Shown here piece by piece: positions 8,461 through 18,829 of a stretch of 64,000 nucleotides of DNA. Position 1 is the first letter of the stretch; each line of letters begins with the position of its first letter. The DNA lies in contig NW_022881603.1 in assembly GCF_003369915.1 (NCBI RefSeq), positions 28,765,522 to 28,829,521 of the forward strand. The letters are read 5' to 3'. The DNA comes from Drosophila miranda (taxonomy: Eukaryota; Arthropoda; Insecta; Diptera; Drosophilidae). The position numbers and the translations under genes are program-made. Under the pieces are notes generated by a model. The model did no database searches, had not been told where the DNA came from, and worked only from the letters and a program-made list of their open reading frames with translations.

Positions 8461-11139
8461 ACCAAAACTAGTCCCCTGAATTTCCAAACACTTAACGACC
8501 TCTTCAACACCTGTACTACGTGTAGAATATAACCAACCAAACCTAGAAAATCCATCAACGACAACCAGTATATAATTGTACTGTTTTTTAGTCATTTCCA
8601 TTGGTCCAACGTGATCAATGTGATACGTTTGTAACGGCCTATCACCCTTGTCTATTGGTTGCAAATAACCCTCACGTTTTCCTGTCTTTTCATTGACAAT
8701 GATACACTCGACACAACTATTTATTACGCGCCATACTTTGTCTTTTAACTTCGGAATATAATACGACTTTTCAATGATATCTTGTGTCTTTTTAACTGAA
8801 AAATGTCCTTGCTTATGTGCTATTGATATAATCTCATTTTCCAACTGAGCTGGTACTACGATGAGCTCCTTATCCGGATCCTTAAACAAAATCAGATTCT
8901 GAATATAATAATCCTCATATTCCTTGTCCTCCACAATACTTTTAACAGCCTTAACCCAATCGTCGGTTAGCTGAGCTTCTTTCAAACGATGAGCTATACT
9001 TTCGGTCACCATAAGACAAGATACACGACTCAACGCGTCAACGTGCCTCATCTTCGTTCCTGAGCGATGTTCTATAACATAATTAAAATCTTGTACATGG
9101 TACATGGCCCAACGTGCTACTCTCAAAGGAACGTCTTTCTTTTTGATCGTCATTGTAAATGCATTACAATCTGTGACAATTTTGAACTTTATACCCAAAA
9201 CGTATACACGCCATTTCGCTAAAGCTTCGATAATTGCCAGAACCTCAAGGTCATAAGCAGGATATTTCTCTTCACATGGCTTAGTCCTACGGCTCATATA
9301 TTGAACTGGATGGAATTGGCTGTCTTCCAAACTCTTTTGCAGTAACACGGCTCCATACCCCCATTTTGATGCATCAGTATGGATTTCTGTCTCCAACTTC
9401 GGGTTGTACATTTCTAAAACAGGTCTACTAATCAATGCTACCTTTAGTTGTTCAAACGCAACCTGATGTATCTCCTTAAATTCAAATTTAACATCCTTCC
9501 GCAGCAGATCTGTCAATGGTTTTGCAATAACAGCATAACCCTCAATAAACTTTCGGAAATAAGAAGTCAATCCTATGAAACGCTGCACTGCTTTTTTATC
9601 AACTGGCACTGGGAACTTTTCGACTGCCCTCGTCTTCTCATCACTTGGTCTTATCGTATTCTTTTCTATTATATACCCCAGAAAATTACCCTTTTGTCGT
9701 AACAGCTGACACTTTCTCCAATTTATACGTAGCCCATTCATTTCCGCTATCTTCAGTACTTTTCTCAACTTTAACAAACTCTCTTCTACATCTTGACTAC
9801 AAATAATAACGTCATCCATATAGACTGCTGCTTCATTATTCTTTACCAAATCTCTCAACACAGCCATTATAAATCTGGTAAACACCGCTGGAGAATTTGA
9901 AATTCCAAATGGTACATATAAAAATTCGAACTGACCATTCTGAGTCACAAAAGACGTGTATTTTTGAGACTCGACTTCTACAGGCACATGGAAAAAACCA
10001 TTCGTTAAATCCAACGTGGTGAAATACTTTGCACCCTGCAGTTTCTCCAACACTGTATCCATATGTGACATTGGAAAGTTATCGCGAACTATTTTCTCAT
10101 TCAGCTTTCGGTAATCACAGCATAGTCTCTTGCTACCGTTCTTTTTGGGTACCAACACTACTGGTGATGCATACTCCGATGTACTTGGCTTTATAATCTT
10201 CTGAGCCAGCCACTCTTCCACTTGCTTGTCCACGATTTCCTGTTCACACAACGGTAATCGTCTCGGATGCTGGAAAACTGGTATCTCATCCACTAATACA
10301 ATTTTCATTTTTATCGGCGCATCTACATTTCTCTGAGGTTGGTACTTTCCTACCATACCCCTAACCTCTCTAGCATGTACTTCACTGAGATGACCAACAT
10401 CAATTGAAAACTCCTTCTCAACTTCGTCAATACTTGACATGCAAATGCCTTTATATTCATTAAACAATTCCACGCATGAGGACGATGCTACCTGATCAAG
10501 TTTCTTATCTTTATCCTCGCCACAAACTCTACGAACAAATCTTGTTCCTGTCTTAGAAACTTGCATGTCCACATGATCCAGAATAGTCCTTCCTAAAATG
10601 GCTTCAAAACCAATATCCTCGTCTGTAATGACATGAAATTCTACCTCCATTTCAATCTCATCGATTTTCACTGGTATCGAAAAGCTACCAAAAGTGACAA
10701 CTTGACTATCTCCATTACCTGTTAAACATATTTCCTGGCCGATCAGTTCAAGATTTCCAAATTTCAAAAATACCCTCCTGCGAATTAAACACAAATCTGC
10801 TCCAGTATCAATCAAACCTTGGAATACCAAATTCGCGTACTTAATATCCTTTAATTCCAAACCTGATGGAGTGAAAATACCTGACGGCTTATCAACGACT
10901 TCCTTATCTCGAATAATGTTCGTATTCGATCTCTTTTCTTGTCTGGTTTCGACATTGACATTACAGCTTGCAGCACGGTGTCCTGGTTGGCCACATTTGA
11001 AACAACAAAAATCATTTTTGGGACAATCTTTCCTCAAATGCGATTTGTCTCCACACTTAAAACATTTCCTAAAATTCTCTGCCATCGACCCTTTCACCGA
11101 ACTCTCACTTTTATTACTCAGCGGCCAATTCTTACTCAT
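8434..11139 (-). CDS. Pol polyprotein of gypsy copy 2 (CCHC, protease, RT, RNase H, integrase N-terminus)
   Basis: A 901-codon frame starting MSKNWPLSNK. In order it has two CCHC knuckles (about residues 26-60), an aspartic protease with DTGA (about 112) and an RT with VVLVPKKNGSKRL, TLDLTNGFF, VPFGISNSPAVF and the active YMDD. RNase H follows with HTDASKWGYGAV and a DALSR end. The integrase N-terminus has a His-His-Cys-Cys zinc domain (HKQGH to CVEC) and the first catalytic Asp in YHIDHVGPM. The frame fails at GNPKQNSDG, where a one-base shift puts the rest of the integrase out of frame. It lies in a different frame from gag. Confidence 0.9.
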   Translation of the reverse strand: MSKNWPLSNKSESSVKGSMAENFRKCFKCGDKSHLRKDCPKNDFCCFKCGQPGHRAASCNVNVETRQEKRSNTNIIRDKEVVDKPSGIFTPSGLELKDIKYANLVFQGLIDTGADLCLIRRRVFLKFGNLELIGQEICLTGNGDSQVVTFGSFSIPVKIDEIEMEVEFHVITDEDIGFEAILGRTILDHVDMQVSKTGTRFVRRVCGEDKDKKLDQVASSSCVELFNEYKGICMSSIDEVEKEFSIDVGHLSEVHAREVRGMVGKYQPQRNVDAPIKMKIVLVDEIPVFQHPRRLPLCEQEIVDKQVEEWLAQKIIKPSTSEYASPVVLVPKKNGSKRLCCDYRKLNEKIVRDNFPMSHMDTVLEKLQGAKYFTTLDLTNGFFHVPVEVESQKYTSFVTQNGQFEFLYVPFGISNSPAVFTRFIMAVLRDLVKNNEAAVYMDDVIICSQDVEESLLKLRKVLKIAEMNGLRINWRKCQLLRQKGNFLGYIIEKNTIRPSDEKTRAVEKFPVPVDKKAVQRFIGLTSYFRKFIEGYAVIAKPLTDLLRKDVKFEFKEIHQVAFEQLKVALISRPVLEMYNPKLETEIHTDASKWGYGAVLLQKSLEDSQFHPVQYMSRRTKPCEEKYPAYDLEVLAIIEALAKWRVYVLGIKFKIVTDCNAFTMTIKKKDVPLRVARWAMYHVQDFNYVIEHRSGTKMRHVDALSRVSCLMVTESIAHRLKEAQLTDDWVKAVKSIVEDKEYEDYYIQNLILFKDPDKELIVVPAQLENEIISIAHKQGHFSVKKTQDIIEKSYYIPKLKDKVWRVINSCVECIIVNEKTGKREGYLQPIDKGDRPLQTYHIDHVGPMEMTKKQYNYILVVVDGFSRFGWLYSTRSTGVEEVVKCLEIQGTSFGNPKQNSDG

Positions 11140-11195
11140 CGGCTTGGATCCGCCTCTAGCTTTCTGGTAAACATCGATCTGAAATTTAAGCTCCT

Positions 11196-11867
11196 TTAAC
11201 TTCTAGCTTGGTACAGCATTGCCTTACTTGCCCTAGCGTCTGGTATACCATCCACAAAATATTCGATTAAACTCTCATCATCTAGTTTAATTGGCTTGGC
11301 TATCTCCATTGACGCATACAAAAACTCATGCAACGACTCTCCTTTTTTCTGCTGGCGCTTTTGCAACATTCTATGTACTTCTACGGACGAGAGTTTAACA
11401 CTAAACTCATCCAATAGAGCTGCCTTCAACGAATTCCAGTTACGAATATCACGCAAACTACGAGCGAAAGATTTTGCTGCACCAACTAACAACTGCTTGG
11501 CATAAATGAATAATTGTAATTGACTCCATTGAACAGTAGCTGCGCATTCTTCTAATTCCTCTATCCATTGATTAATGTCGGGGTTATTAGAACCAGAAAA
11601 TTGTGACACACTACCTTCCACGTCTTTTAGCGTAAACCAAGATTTATACTCTGCCTGTCGCGTACCTGGTTGAACTGCTACGGTATCATCCACTGCTGTT
11701 ACTACGGACTCATTCTCTGACTCTTCTTCATCCTCAACTGGAAAGCCGTGATGTATTAATAGTCTATCTTGCAAATCGAGCTTTCGTCCCGTCGTCTGCA
11801 ACGCAAGCTCTCTTAACTTCTCTCGCAAATGTGCGACTCTCAGTGTCATTATCTCTTCAACTTGCAT
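11196..11867 (-). CDS. Gag (SAP-like N-terminus), gypsy copy 2
   Basis: 223 residues beginning MQVEEIMTLRVAHLREKL. A SAP-like motif lies at residues 7-40, then an acidic stretch (EDEEESENES), and then a capsid-like helical region to LYQARS. The stop codon is shared with copy 1. The zinc knuckles follow in another frame from about 11190, which suggests expression by frameshift. It is intact by reading. Confidence 0.85.
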   Translation of the reverse strand: MQVEEIMTLRVAHLREKLRELALQTTGRKLDLQDRLLIHHGFPVEDEEESENESVVTAVDDTVAVQPGTRQAEYKSWFTLKDVEGSVSQFSGSNNPDINQWIEELEECAATVQWSQLQLFIYAKQLLVGAAKSFARSLRDIRNWNSLKAALLDEFSVKLSSVEVHRMLQKRQQKKGESLHEFLYASMEIAKPIKLDDESLIEYFVDGIPDARASKAMLYQARS

Positions 11868-12876
11868 CGTGACGATTTAAATACAAAATAATTGATATTA
11901 GCTTATATCTAAGAAAATGTAATTAAATCAACTTAAACAACCTTATTACTGCTGGCCTGTTAACAATTTTCCAGTTAACATCGACTCCGAAAACGCCTTT
12001 AAAGTCGTCACTGTTAACGATCGCTTCTCTGTTAACGCTCACCTTACTATGGGTTTACCCTTGTTAACTCTCGCTTCTGCGCAGAACTTTCCAGACTCCA
12101 AATTTGACGCACACACACCACCACATCCAGATCTCGCTTGCCTGTCGATGTCGCTGTTACCGTCCTCTCTTTGTTGCCTTGCCTTGCTCTCGCTGTTCGC
12201 CCTTAACTCGTTGTCGCTTCCCGAATCGTCGCTGCTTCTGCTGTTACAAAATGGTCGTCTCCTTGCTGCTTGTCTCTTCTTGTAGTTGTAGTCTCCGTTC
12301 GACGCAGTGCAACACAACAACAATCAATGTTCTTTGATTCTTGTCGTTTGCTGCCGTCGTTTTGTCGCTTCTGCTTCCTTTGGAACGAACGCACTCAGAT
12401 TGTCGTCTCTGTGCCGCTTGTCTCCTTGTAGCTCTAGCCTCTCAGACGCAATGCACAACAACAACAACGAAGGTTTTGATTCTTGCTGTGTTTGCTGCCG
12501 TCTGCCGTCGTTTTGTCGCTTCTGCTCTTTTTGGAACGAACGCGCTCAGATTGTCGTCTCTGTGCCGCTTGTCTCCTTGTAGCTCTAGCCTCTCAGACGC
12601 AATGCACAACAACAACGAAGGTTTTGATTCTTGCTGTGTTTGCTGCCGTCTGCCGTAGTTTTGTCGCTCCAGCTCTCTTGAATGTCTGCTCACTCTAATG
12701 CGCCTTCTTCGACAAGTGTTTCTCTCGCACTTATAGGCCAGACTGCAATTCAATTTCGCACCGCGACCGATCTCTTGTGTCACCAGTCTCGTGTTCGCCA
12801 AAATTTCCAAATACACGCACAAATCTCACTTGCAAATGTTGTTGTATTGGGCTTATTTTCGGACGGGCCCCCAATT
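11868..12876 (-). other. 5' leader of gypsy copy 2 with three ~150-bp tandem units
   Basis: About 1 kb of untranslated leader. Units containing TTTGTCGCT recur near 12361, 12512 and 12660, a spacing of about 150 bases. Each unit includes CACAACAACAACGAAGG and CTCTAGCCTCTCAGACGC. Copy 1 has one unit fewer, which accounts for the length difference between the two leaders. The primer-binding site is at 12859-12873. The open frames here are repeat artefacts. Confidence 0.75.
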
Positions 12877-13140
12877 TGTAGTAGTTTAAGTTACTTGATG
12901 GCGACGAGTAACATTTATTTGATAAGTATGTTGGACTTAAAATTATAACAGCTCCAAGTTTTACAAGTATGTTTGTGACTAATTATATGCGTGTACGTCT
13001 GACGCGTGGCTGAACTGACAACTGACTGATCTCTCTCTCTCTCTTGCTATCGGCTCTCTCAGAGCCGATTACTTCTCTATCCCGACGACACGACGAAAAA
13101 ACGACCGCTTCGTGTCTCTCTCTTTCCTTCGTTTCCTACA
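12877..13140 (-). repeat. 5' LTR of gypsy copy 2 (264 bp)
   Basis: TGTAGTAG to TTCCTACA on the plus strand, matching the 5' LTR of copy 1 at every base I compared. It is followed by TATATA (13141-13146) and another LTR. Confidence 0.9.
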
Positions 13141-13146
13141 TATATA

Positions 13147-13254
13147 TGTAGTAGTTTAAGTTGCTTGATGGCAACGAGTAACATTTATTTGATAAGTATG
13201 TTGGACTTAAAATTATAACAGCTCCAAGTTTTACAAGTATGTTTGTGACTAATT
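13147..13254 (-). repeat. Truncated third gypsy LTR (3' type), cut by a LINE
   Basis: Begins TGTAGTAGTTTAAGTTGC and carries the 3'-LTR variant. It stops at GACTAATT, where the LINE 5' end (GGCCGTCAGCC) begins. The same LTR-LINE junction recurs at 19340-19447/19448. Confidence 0.85.
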
Positions 13255-13724
13255 GGCCGTCAGCCATCGGGTGCTACAGGGGGACAAACGGATGACGGGT
13301 CGGCTCGCACAACTGTGAACTCGGAACTGAGGCGCAGCCGCTCCGGTTAGTAATACCCGGTGCGGTCTGCGTCTCACACCCCCCCCTAGGACACAGAGGG
13401 TTGCGAGCGAACCGTCACCCGCCGTAACTGTGCACACCGGTGGAAGTGCGACTATACTCTCCCCGTGAGGCCGGCTGGAAACAGGTCCTAGCACGGTCAT
13501 GTCTCTGCTAGGATGCTGGCGAATGGTAGTCGGGCGGAGAGAAGAAAACTCTCAGTGAAATTACCCCAATCCAAGGTGACAGTTATATGCCGAGGGATGC
13601 ATGGCCGGGGGGGTGCCCGGTCGCTAATATGCGGACTCTGGATACCTGCCGACCTCCAGTTTAAATCAGGCTTCCCGGGGCAAGCGGGCTATGCCTCGGG
13701 TGACCATCCCCTTCCCGCCTACTC
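13255..13724 (+). other. 5' UTR of LINE copy A
   Basis: 470 bases between the LTR junction and the ORF1 start. The sequence is GC-rich, with CGGGTGCTACAGGGGG near the start. It is repeated almost identically at 19448-19917. An internal promoter is expected for LINEs, but I cannot point to a specific motif. Confidence 0.6.
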
Positions 13725-14813
13725 GTGGGAACTACTATGCCAAATTATAAATATATAAAAACCAACAAAGGACAGGAGACGAGCGGCTTTCATCCTGTCC
13801 AACGAAGACCCGAACTTCAAGGCGTCAGCCGAAGGAAAGGAGCAGAGGCTGTGGTCCTGCTCAATCCTTCCACTGTTCCAGCCAGCCAAAGCCGGAAAGG
13901 GCGCAGCCAAGGCCGCCAACAAGCGGCAACGCTCAGCGGAGGACCCGCAAATCAGCCAGGCCAAGCCCAGCAAGCCAAGCGGGTGAAGACCCACCTCACG
14001 AACCGGTCGTTCGCTGAGGTGGCGAGGGGCCATGTCCCTCGCGATAAGTGGCACCTGGTGGAGAACGAGCTCCAGGACCGGTTCCTACTGGAACTGGAGG
14101 AGAACGGCGGACCACCGCCAAAAAGTGAGGACGCAGGGTGGCATCAAGGCAAGGTGAAAGCCATCGCCTGCCAAGACGCTCGCTCTGCGGCCCTCTACAT
14201 GAAGGCGGTGGCGGCCCTAAAAGAGGTCTATCCAGGGGCGAAACTGGAGGCCGTGAAGTGGGAAGATGTCCCTAGTCGCCCGAGAGCCAGAGCGTGGGTC
14301 TCGGCTAAGCCTGCAGAGCCTGAGAAGATCCTCAGGTTACTGCAGGTCTGCAACCCCCACCTTCCTACAGCCGATTGGAAGGTGGCAAAGGTGGAGGATA
14401 TCCAAGGGCAGAGGCGCCAGATTATCCTCGTCCTAAATGAGGAATCCATTGATCTCCTCGCAAAGTCGGACGGTGTAGTGGATTATGGCTACAAGAAGGT
14501 CACCATATCCACTTACAAGTCCGATCGCAAGGGCAGGCAAGCGGAGGTCGAGCCAGACCCGGAGCTGCCGGAGATCCCGAAAGAGGGGGCCTCGTGCGAG
14601 GAAGACAACCCGGCGTCGGATGCGGCGTCCATGATGTCGGACGATATCTTGGACGACTACGCGTTCGACGAGAGCGACCTAGCCAGAGGTCTCAGCCACA
14701 TCGTTGTCGGGGAGGAGCCGGAGTCCCCTGACAGCGATCTAGAAGCAACAATGGTGGAGGCGAGCCTCAGGAATGTCGTTGACGCTCCTGCAGATAAACC
14801 TCCACCATTGTAA
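13725..14813 (+). CDS. LINE ORF1 (Gag-like, LOA type), copy A
   Basis: 362 residues from MGTTMPNYKYIKTNK. A basic Gln/Arg-rich N-terminus (about residues 20-85) is followed by a globular domain from RSFAEVARGHVPRDKW to about residue 270 (IILVLNEESIDLLAKSDG, DYGYKKVTISTYKS). The C-terminus is acidic (SDDILDDYAFDESDLARG). The globular part looks like the DUF4780-type domain that I recall from LOA-group ORF1 proteins. ORF1 proteins bind LINE RNA. No CCHC knuckles are visible. The last 41 bases overlap the start of ORF2 in another frame. Confidence 0.8.
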   Translation: MGTTMPNYKYIKTNKGQETSGFHPVQRRPELQGVSRRKGAEAVVLLNPSTVPASQSRKGRSQGRQQAATLSGGPANQPGQAQQAKRVKTHLTNRSFAEVARGHVPRDKWHLVENELQDRFLLELEENGGPPPKSEDAGWHQGKVKAIACQDARSAALYMKAVAALKEVYPGAKLEAVKWEDVPSRPRARAWVSAKPAEPEKILRLLQVCNPHLPTADWKVAKVEDIQGQRRQIILVLNEESIDLLAKSDGVVDYGYKKVTISTYKSDRKGRQAEVEPDPELPEIPKEGASCEEDNPASDAASMMSDDILDDYAFDESDLARGLSHIVVGEEPESPDSDLEATMVEASLRNVVDAPADKPPPL

Positions 14814-17800
14814 GGCAGCATGCGCTGCTCTACTGCTCCACCTGGCCAAGGGTGGAGCCGACATAGTCCTCATTCAGGAGCCCTGGATCCTCGGCAACAG
14901 GGTCTCCGGTCTGAGGACTTCTGACTACAAGCTATATGTAGCTGAAACCGCAGGTAAAATTCGTACCTGCATTCTTGCAAAAAGAGAGTTGCACTTATTT
15001 TTGCTCCCAAATTTCAGCAATGAAGACCACACCGCAGTGAGCCTCGAAGGCCAGGAGCGCTCACTGAGGATCTGCTCCGCATACATGGGGCATGAACAAC
15101 CAGACCCCCCTCCACACGCGCCTCTCCGGGCTCTAATCGCAGACTGCTCGGCCGAGGACATCGGCCTAATTGTGGGGTGCGATGCCAATGCACATCACTG
15201 TCAGTGGGGAAGCACTGACACAAACGAAAGGGGTGAGTACCTTTTCAGTTACTTACTGACCACTCAGATGGTCTTACTAAACCGGGGTAGTGATCCCACC
15301 TTTATCATTAAAAACCGCAAGGAGGTCCTGGACCTCACGCTTGCCTCTCATGAGATACAGCGTAACATTGTATCCTGGAGGGTCCTGGAAGAGCACTCCT
15401 TCTCGGACCACAGGTACGTGGAAACTGTCTTCTCCTTCTCAGTACCGAAGCCAGTCCGATTCCGAAACATCAGGTGGACAAACTGGACTCGGTACTCTGA
15501 TTACCTCTGTCGTGTTCTCCCTGAGCCCCCATCTGAGGAGGAGTTCTCCACGGAGGCCACGACTCGTCTTCTTAAGATCTTTACCGACGCCTGCAATAAG
15601 GCGCTCGACAAAGCATGCCCCTCTGGCAAGAACAGAGGCCGGAAGAAACCTGAATGGTGGAATCCGAAACTGGGTGAACTCCGGAAAGCCTCCCGGAGAC
15701 TCTTCAATAAAGCTAAGGCTGAAAACGTTGAGCAAAACTGGGCCGAATACAAGGCCAGTCTGTCAACCTACAACAAAGAACTTAGAAAAGCCAAACGCGC
15801 CTCCTGGCGTAAGTTCTGCAGCGAAATCGAGAGTAACTCAGAAGCCTCACGCTTGCGCAGAGTTCTCTCGAAGACAACACCCACCCTGGGCTACTTGAAG
15901 AACACCGACCAGTCGTGGACTACGTCCAGCGAGGAGTCGCTAAATCTTCTCCTAAATACCCACTTCCCTGGCTGCGATGAAAACAGACCCAACTACCTCG
16001 CGCCTCCTTCTGTCGCCTCAAATGCCATCTTGGGACTGCTAAGCCAGGAGAACATTTCCTGGGCGATCAGAAGCTTTAAACCCTACAAGTCCGCGGGGCC
16101 AGACGGCATTTTCCATGCCCAACTGATTCACGCGGTACATAAAGCTATTAACTGGCTCAAAATAATTTACGAGGGAATCTTCTCCCACGGGTGCATTCCT
16201 GACACCTGGCTTCAGACCAAAGTCGTATTCATACCCAAGGCAGGCAAGCCCTCGCACACTGCCCCAAAAGATTTCAGACCCATAAATCTATCGTCTTTTC
16301 TTCTAAAGGCGATGGAGCGGCTCCTGGGGCTGCATCTAACGGCGTGCATTCCGTCCAGTCTGATCTCAGACTCCCAGCATGCCTATCGGAAGGGAAGATC
16401 CACCGAAACGGCCCTACACTCGATCACATCGATCATCGAAGCATCCCTTAATTTTAAGGAGTACACCCTAGTAGCCTTCCTCGACATAGAAGGCGCCTTT
16501 AACAACATCCTTCCGACCGCCATCACGGGCGCACTGACGGATCTGGGCGTTGACTCCAGGACGGTGAGCCTGATCGATCAGATGCTACAATGCAGGACGG
16601 TTGAGTCATCACTGGGGACGTCAACGTGTACCAGATTTGTCAGCAGAGGCACACCGCAGGGCGGAGTCCTCTCGCCCCTCCTATGGAACGTGGCAGTGAA
16701 CACACTGCTGCGGGAGATAGAGGGGGGTGGCTGCCGTGTGGTGGCGTACGCGGACGATGTTGCCATAGCATTCTCCGGAAAATTTCCGCAGACATTGTGT
16801 GAGTGCATGACAAGTACTCTCACGAAAATGTCGAAATGGGCAGACAAATGCGGGTTAGGCGTCAACCCGTCTCAAACGGAACTGGTGCTTTTCACTAGGA
16901 AGTACAAAGTTCCGGTACTGATTCCCCCAAGACTATGTGGGGAAACGCTAGTCTTCAGCAACAACGCCAAGTATCTTGGCCTAATCCTCGATAGAAAGCT
17001 CGATTGGAAATTGAGCATAGAGGATAGAGTAAAGAAGGCCACAGTGGCCCTCTATACTTGCAGGAAAGCCATCGGACTAAAATGGGGAGACCCCCTATAT
17101 AGTTCGGTGGCTCTACACCGCCATCATACGACCAATCATGCTCTATGGAGTGGTGGTATGGTGGCCAGCCTTGGACAGAAGGACATGCCTCAATAAACTC
17201 AGCAGAGTTCAACGCATGGCAGAGCTATGCATAACTGGCGGGCTACGCACTACTCCAGGGGAAGCCCTGGATACTGTGCTGGACCTCCTCCCTGTGGATC
17301 TCATGGGAAAGAAGGTGGCAACACTTTCCGCCCTCAGAATGAGAGAAGCCAGACTGTGGAAAGCATCCGCGGTTGGGCACTCGGGAATCCTGATGAGACT
17401 CCCGCAATTACCAGAGAGGACAGATTACTGTATCCCCAGTGATCACCTCTCGACGCCCTTCCAGGTATCAATCCCATCTAGGGAGGACTGGGAGATGGGC
17501 GAACCAGGACCTGCAAATGCGGTCCACTTCTACACTGATGGCTCAAGGCTAGACGGCCGCGTGGGAGGCGGAGTCTACTGCGACCACGTGAACATCAGTC
17601 ATTGCTTCAGGCTCCCGGATCACTGTAGTGTGTTCCAAGCGGAGGTTGAAGCCATCAAGGAGGCCATTTCGATCGTCTCCAAATTACTTCTAGATACGCA
17701 CTTAGTGTGCGTCTTCTCGGACAGCCAAGCAGCTATCAAAGCTCTAGGCTCAATATCGTCGAACTCAGCGACTGTAAATGACTGCCGCAGGTCTCTGCAC

Positions 17801-18203
17801 GAGATCGCAGAGCAGTTAGATCTCTTCCTTATATGGGTCCCCGGCCACAGGGACATCGAGGGGAATGACGCCGCCGACGAGCTAGCCAGGCAGGGTACTA
17901 CGATTCCTCTCCTACCGGAGAGGGAGCAAGTAGCGATGCCCTTGGCTACGTGCAGGCTCCTAACGCACGAATTGTTCGAGCAAAATGCCAATAGGAGATG
18001 GCAGCAAACCGTTTCCTGTAAAGTCTCAAGATTGATATGGCCATATCGATCGAAGAAGCGCTCAGCAGAGCTGTATAAACTCAGCAGAGCACAGTGCTCT
18101 GCAGTTACTAGAGCCATTACGGGACACTGGCAGATCGGCACTCACGCCTCTAGACTGTCAATCCCTCATAACGACTTCTGCAGGAGTTGTCGCGACGAGG
18201 AGG
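14773..18203 (+). pseudogene. LINE ORF2 copy A: endonuclease, RT, RNase H, one frameshift, 3'-truncated
   Basis: Starts MSLTLLQINLHHCK inside ORF1. Endonuclease motifs are LIQEPWI, GCDANAHHCQWG and SFSDHRYVE. RT motifs are FLDIEGAFNN, GTPQGGVLSPLLWN and AYADDVAIAF. RNase H has FYTDGSRLDGRVGGG, FSDSQAAIKAL and WVPGHRDIEGNDAADELA. A frameshift near 17090 (KWGDPLY, where the other copy reads KWGMTPY) moves the end into a second frame (17138-18203). The C-terminal Cys/His motif is cut off by the junction with the coiled-coil gene fragment. It is non-functional. Confidence 0.85.
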
Positions 18204-18829
18204 GATAAGCCGGTTATTGGGCGTGGGTTTCCTCCGCCGATCCGCCTTCGCCTCCTCGCGCATCTGGACCACCAGCTGCTCGGTCCTGAACAGCTCCGTC
18301 TTCACATCCTTCAGATGCGAGTGCAGCTGCTGCTCTCTTTGGTAACTGGAGTCAAGCTGGACTACTGTACTCCTCAAATGGTCCTCCAGCTCCCTGCGGA
18401 TGTGGAATGGAAACTTTTAGGTGCACTGTGCATCGAAAAACTCTACAGTAAGGGCCTCACCTGATCTCGGCCCTCGTCTGTTGGATCTTTATATCCAGCT
18501 CAGCGTTCCCCACCTGCAGCTTGCGAGTATTCTTTTTTTGTCGGTGGACACAGGTCTTGAATTGTTGGCATTCAGGACCTTTAGTTTCAAATCGGCTATT
18601 ATCTGATCTCTCTCCACAACGACCTGGTCGAGTCCATCCTGACGCTTCTGTTGTTGGACCTTCAACTTGTTCTCCTATTCCTTGTTCTACATATTCCCCG
18701 TTTCTTTCGACTTCTTTCTGAGCCTGGAGCACGATAGCCTCCGACTCCTTCACTAGCTAGTCCAGCGCCATATTGCTGTTAAAGGAAAGATAACTCAGAA
18801 AAATTTAATTGGAAATCCCCATCTGGCTG
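18204..18829 (-). pseudogene. Coiled-coil gene fragment, duplicated copy 1
   Basis: Minus-strand gene debris. Bases 18221-18829 repeat 21142-21750 with few differences. Readable stretches are heptad-like and rich in Leu, Gln, Glu and Lys: LDSSYQREQQLHSHLKDVKT, LFRTEQLVVQMREEAKAD, and VVVERDQIIADLKLKVLNAN in another frame. Stops and frame changes separate them. The right edge joins gypsy leader sequence at a shared GCTG (18826-18829). The protein family is not recognised. It is the 3' part of the gene whose remaining portion lies at 21142-22820. Confidence 0.65.

Larger units (their letters stand above)
7516..13140 (-). mobile_element. Ty3/gypsy LTR retrotransposon, copy 2, with both LTRs
   Basis: A 5.6 kb element on the minus strand: 5' LTR 12877-13140, primer site, leader 11868-12876, gag 11196-11867, pol from 11139 down to about 7900, and 3' LTR 7516-7774. 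There is no envelope gene. TATATA flanks both sides. The RT and RNase H look intact, but the integrase has a one-base frameshift and a stop codon, so this copy is not autonomous. The LTRs differ at about 2-3 percent of sites by eye. SAP-like Gag, two CCHC knuckles and protease-RT-RNase H-integrase order fit the Ty3/gypsy superfamily. I do not assign a named family. Confidence 0.9.
13255..18203 (+). mobile_element. LOA-clade-like LINE, copy A: complete 5' end, missing 3' end
   Basis: Plus-strand LINE with 5' UTR 13255-13724, ORF1 13725-14813 and ORF2 from 14773. It breaks off inside the C-terminal Cys/His region of ORF2 (CRSCRDEEG), where host gene sequence begins at about 18204. The 3' UTR and tail seen in the minus-strand copy at 1591-4866 are absent. 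Loss of the 3' end with the 5' end kept is opposite to normal LINE truncation and points to later deletion or recombination. Confidence 0.85.

Noticed and set aside
13249..13500. 83-codon minus-strand frame repeated at 19442-19693
   Set aside because: Antisense to the LINE 5' UTR; the repetition is due to segment duplication.
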